A DNA stretch of 64,000 nt from SIAF01 sp046152955. Lineage in GTDB: Bacteria; Planctomycetota; Planctomycetia; Planctomycetales; Planctomycetaceae. The position numbers were made by a program, and so were the translations under genes. Positions 62,737 to 64,000 of this stretch are shown piece after piece; within the stretch, counting starts at the first letter, position 1, and the number at the start of each line of letters is the position of its first letter. The DNA is taken from NCBI GenBank assembly GCA_046152955.1, contig JBJXGA010000270.1, forward strand, positions 1 to 64,000, read 5' to 3'. The notes under the pieces were generated by a model that was given only the letters and a program-made list of their open reading frames with translations, made no database searches and had not been told where the DNA came from.

Positions 62737-63798
62737 ATGGACATTCCCATTGCCCTCGCGATCGGACGCAGCACGCCGGGTCGGAAGATTCGATTGCAAC
62801 CCGGCACATACCGAGAAGGCGTGCAGATCACGAAGGCCATCGAATTGTGGGGAGAATCTCCCGGCGCCGTGTCGCTCCAGGGGCCTTCGAACCAGCCGGC
62901 CCTGTTGGTGGAAACTGACGCCGTCGTTTCCGGCCTCTCGATCGAAGGCAGCGACACTCCTGGCGCCGTCGCCGTGCGAGTCAGCTCCGGCCGCCTGCAG
63001 ATGGAGAACTGTGAACTGTCTTCCAATCGACTGACGATCTGCGTCGCCGGGCCAACGGCAGAATTGTTGCTCCGCGGTTGTCGCATCCTGCGTTCGGGTT
63101 TCGCCATTGAGGTTTCCAATGGGGCACGATTGCGGATGGAGGATTGTGAAATCAGCGGGACGCGGTTGTTTGCTCTGGTGGTCAAGCAACGTGCGGCGGC
63201 GACGATCGTGCGAACGCGTTTTGCCGAAACGCGACTGGGTGGGGTGGTGGTCCAGGAAGAGTCGCAGGCCAGCTTTGAAACGTGCGAGTTTGCTGACAAT
63301 CCCGCTCCCGCCGAGAATCAACCGCTGCTGGAAGCGCAGCTCCAGGTGGATGGCAGTCACGTGCGAATGCATCAGTGCTGGTTGCACGGTGGCACGGGCT
63401 GTGGCATTCTGCTGGGAGAACGGGCAAACTTGAACATGGCGCAGTGCCGGATTACTGGCCATGGGAAAGCGGGAGTCCAAGTCGGAGCCAATTCGTACCT
63501 GACACTGGAAGAGTGTCAGATTGAGGCCAACCGGGGGGCAGGGTTGATCGTCGCCGACGGCGGGCGCGCCGCAGGGACCGATGTGGTGTGCGCCGACAAC
63601 GGTGCAGCAGGAATCGCGGTGATGAACCAGGGGATCGTCGAGATGAAAAAAACTCGCGTTCGTGGTAATCTGGTGGGGATGGTGCTGATGCGCGGTGCGC
63701 GGGCCAGTCTGGTCGAATGCGACCTGACGGAGAATACGCAGGGGCCGATTCGGGCCGACGCGGACTGTCCTGTCGACCTCAGTCAAACGAAATACTGA
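62737..63798 (+). CDS. Right-handed parallel beta-helix protein
   Basis: A 353-residue protein. It opens with IRLQPGTYREGVQITKAIELWGE, the pattern of pectate-lyase/PbH1 beta-helix starts, and continues with about ten coils such as LRMEDCEISGTRLFALVVKQ, LTLEECQIEANRGAGLIVADGG and VEMKKTRVRGNLVGMVLMRGAR. No signal peptide is evident, unusual for such proteins. The ATG at 62737 has AGGAAG at a better distance than the ATG two codons before. It follows the VirD4-like gene by 23 bases and is probably in the same operon. Ligand or activity unknown. Confidence 0.75.
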   Translation: MDIPIALAIGRSTPGRKIRLQPGTYREGVQITKAIELWGESPGAVSLQGPSNQPALLVETDAVVSGLSIEGSDTPGAVAVRVSSGRLQMENCELSSNRLTICVAGPTAELLLRGCRILRSGFAIEVSNGARLRMEDCEISGTRLFALVVKQRAAATIVRTRFAETRLGGVVVQEESQASFETCEFADNPAPAENQPLLEAQLQVDGSHVRMHQCWLHGGTGCGILLGERANLNMAQCRITGHGKAGVQVGANSYLTLEECQIEANRGAGLIVADGGRAAGTDVVCADNGAAGIAVMNQGIVEMKKTRVRGNLVGMVLMRGARASLVECDLTENTQGPIRADADCPVDLSQTKY

Positions 63799-63867
63799 CG
63801 CCCTGCCGGCGCAGGTCGCCGGGAGAGCGCCCAACCATTCCATTTGAGACCTCCAGAGCGCGTCTCC

Positions 63868-64000
63868 ATGTCCACCGAACAGTTTCTGGCGCTGCGTGGT
63901 CAGAAGATTTTTCAATGCAATTTTGCGGCCGGTCCGGTCCCTCAGGAGTTTTTGGGGACGGCGGTGGGAGGGCTGCGGGGGATCGTTGACAAATTCACCG
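63868..64000 (+). CDS. Unrecognised gene, truncated by window edge
   Basis: ATG at 63868 begins a frame that stays open to the end of the window (44 residues: MSTEQFLALRGQKIFQCNFA ..., then GLRGIVDKFT). The start is about 70 bases after the beta-helix gene on the same strand. Too little is visible to assign a family. Confidence 0.5.
   Translation, partial: MSTEQFLALRGQKIFQCNFAAGPVPQEFLGTAVGGLRGIVDKFT

Overview
The window reads as chromosomal DNA of a member of the Planctomycetota. It is GC-rich and gene-dense. The case rests on protein families typical of that phylum: DUF1570 and DUF1571 proteins, a BatA/VWA membrane protein, a degenerate sulfatase, a PQQ-like propeller protein, Cys/Pro-rich secreted proteins, and signal peptidases with very large insertions. 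No rRNA, tRNA, CRISPR array or intact insertion sequence was recognised.

Layout. 1-2.3 kb: a transposase-like C-terminal fragment, then two reverse-strand ORFs bounded by attC-like sites, resembling a small integron-type cassette array. 2.6-12.6 kb: secreted and envelope proteins (Cys/Pro-rich protein, SEC-C/TPR protein, DUF1571, SPFH/GYF protein, DUF1570 putative peptidase, pseudo-sulfatase). 12.7-17.7 kb: smpB, then lipB-like, lipA and a lipoyl-fold ORF, then ispH and an alpha/beta hydrolase. The LipB-like protein lacks the catalytic Lys and Cys, and the lipoyl-fold protein lacks the lipoylated Lys. 17.9-27.9 kb (reverse strand): a frameshifted small gene, a gamma-carbonic-anhydrase-like protein, a SWIM/SNF2 helicase, csrA, lptB, and two tandem signal peptidase I genes whose catalytic boxes are separated by a large beta-rich insert. 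28.8-35.6 kb: an HpcH/HpaI aldolase, a PQQ-like protein and a glcDEF-type glycolate dehydrogenase operon. 35.7-42.8 kb: HAD phosphatase, ahcY, ffh-rpsP-trmD-rplS-yraN (no rimM between rpsP and trmD) and a YchF-like GTPase.

42.8-56.0 kb is the most unusual part. A reverse-strand operon (53.9 to 46.95 kb) encodes an FxsC-like TIR protein; a 1686-residue protein combining a KGGTGR-type ParA/MinD-like ATPase, a TIR domain, a STAND NTPase, one membrane segment, a coiled coil and a WD40-like propeller; a 70-residue protein readable only with a -1 shift at an A6 run; and a small protein whose start overlaps it. This looks like an intracellular sensing, signalling or defence module. It is related in parts to the actinobacterial FxSxx-COOH system, but no radical SAM maturase is visible. 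A GAF/PAS/receiver protein precedes it, separated by a cluster of palindromic repeats.

56.3-64 kb: BatA/VWA protein, thiolase, a tiny coupled ORF, a membrane protein, a VirD4/TraG-like P-loop ATPase without other conjugation genes, a parallel beta-helix protein and a gene cut by the window edge.

Two small genes appear to lack one base each. Undetected sequence errors should be considered before either is read biologically.
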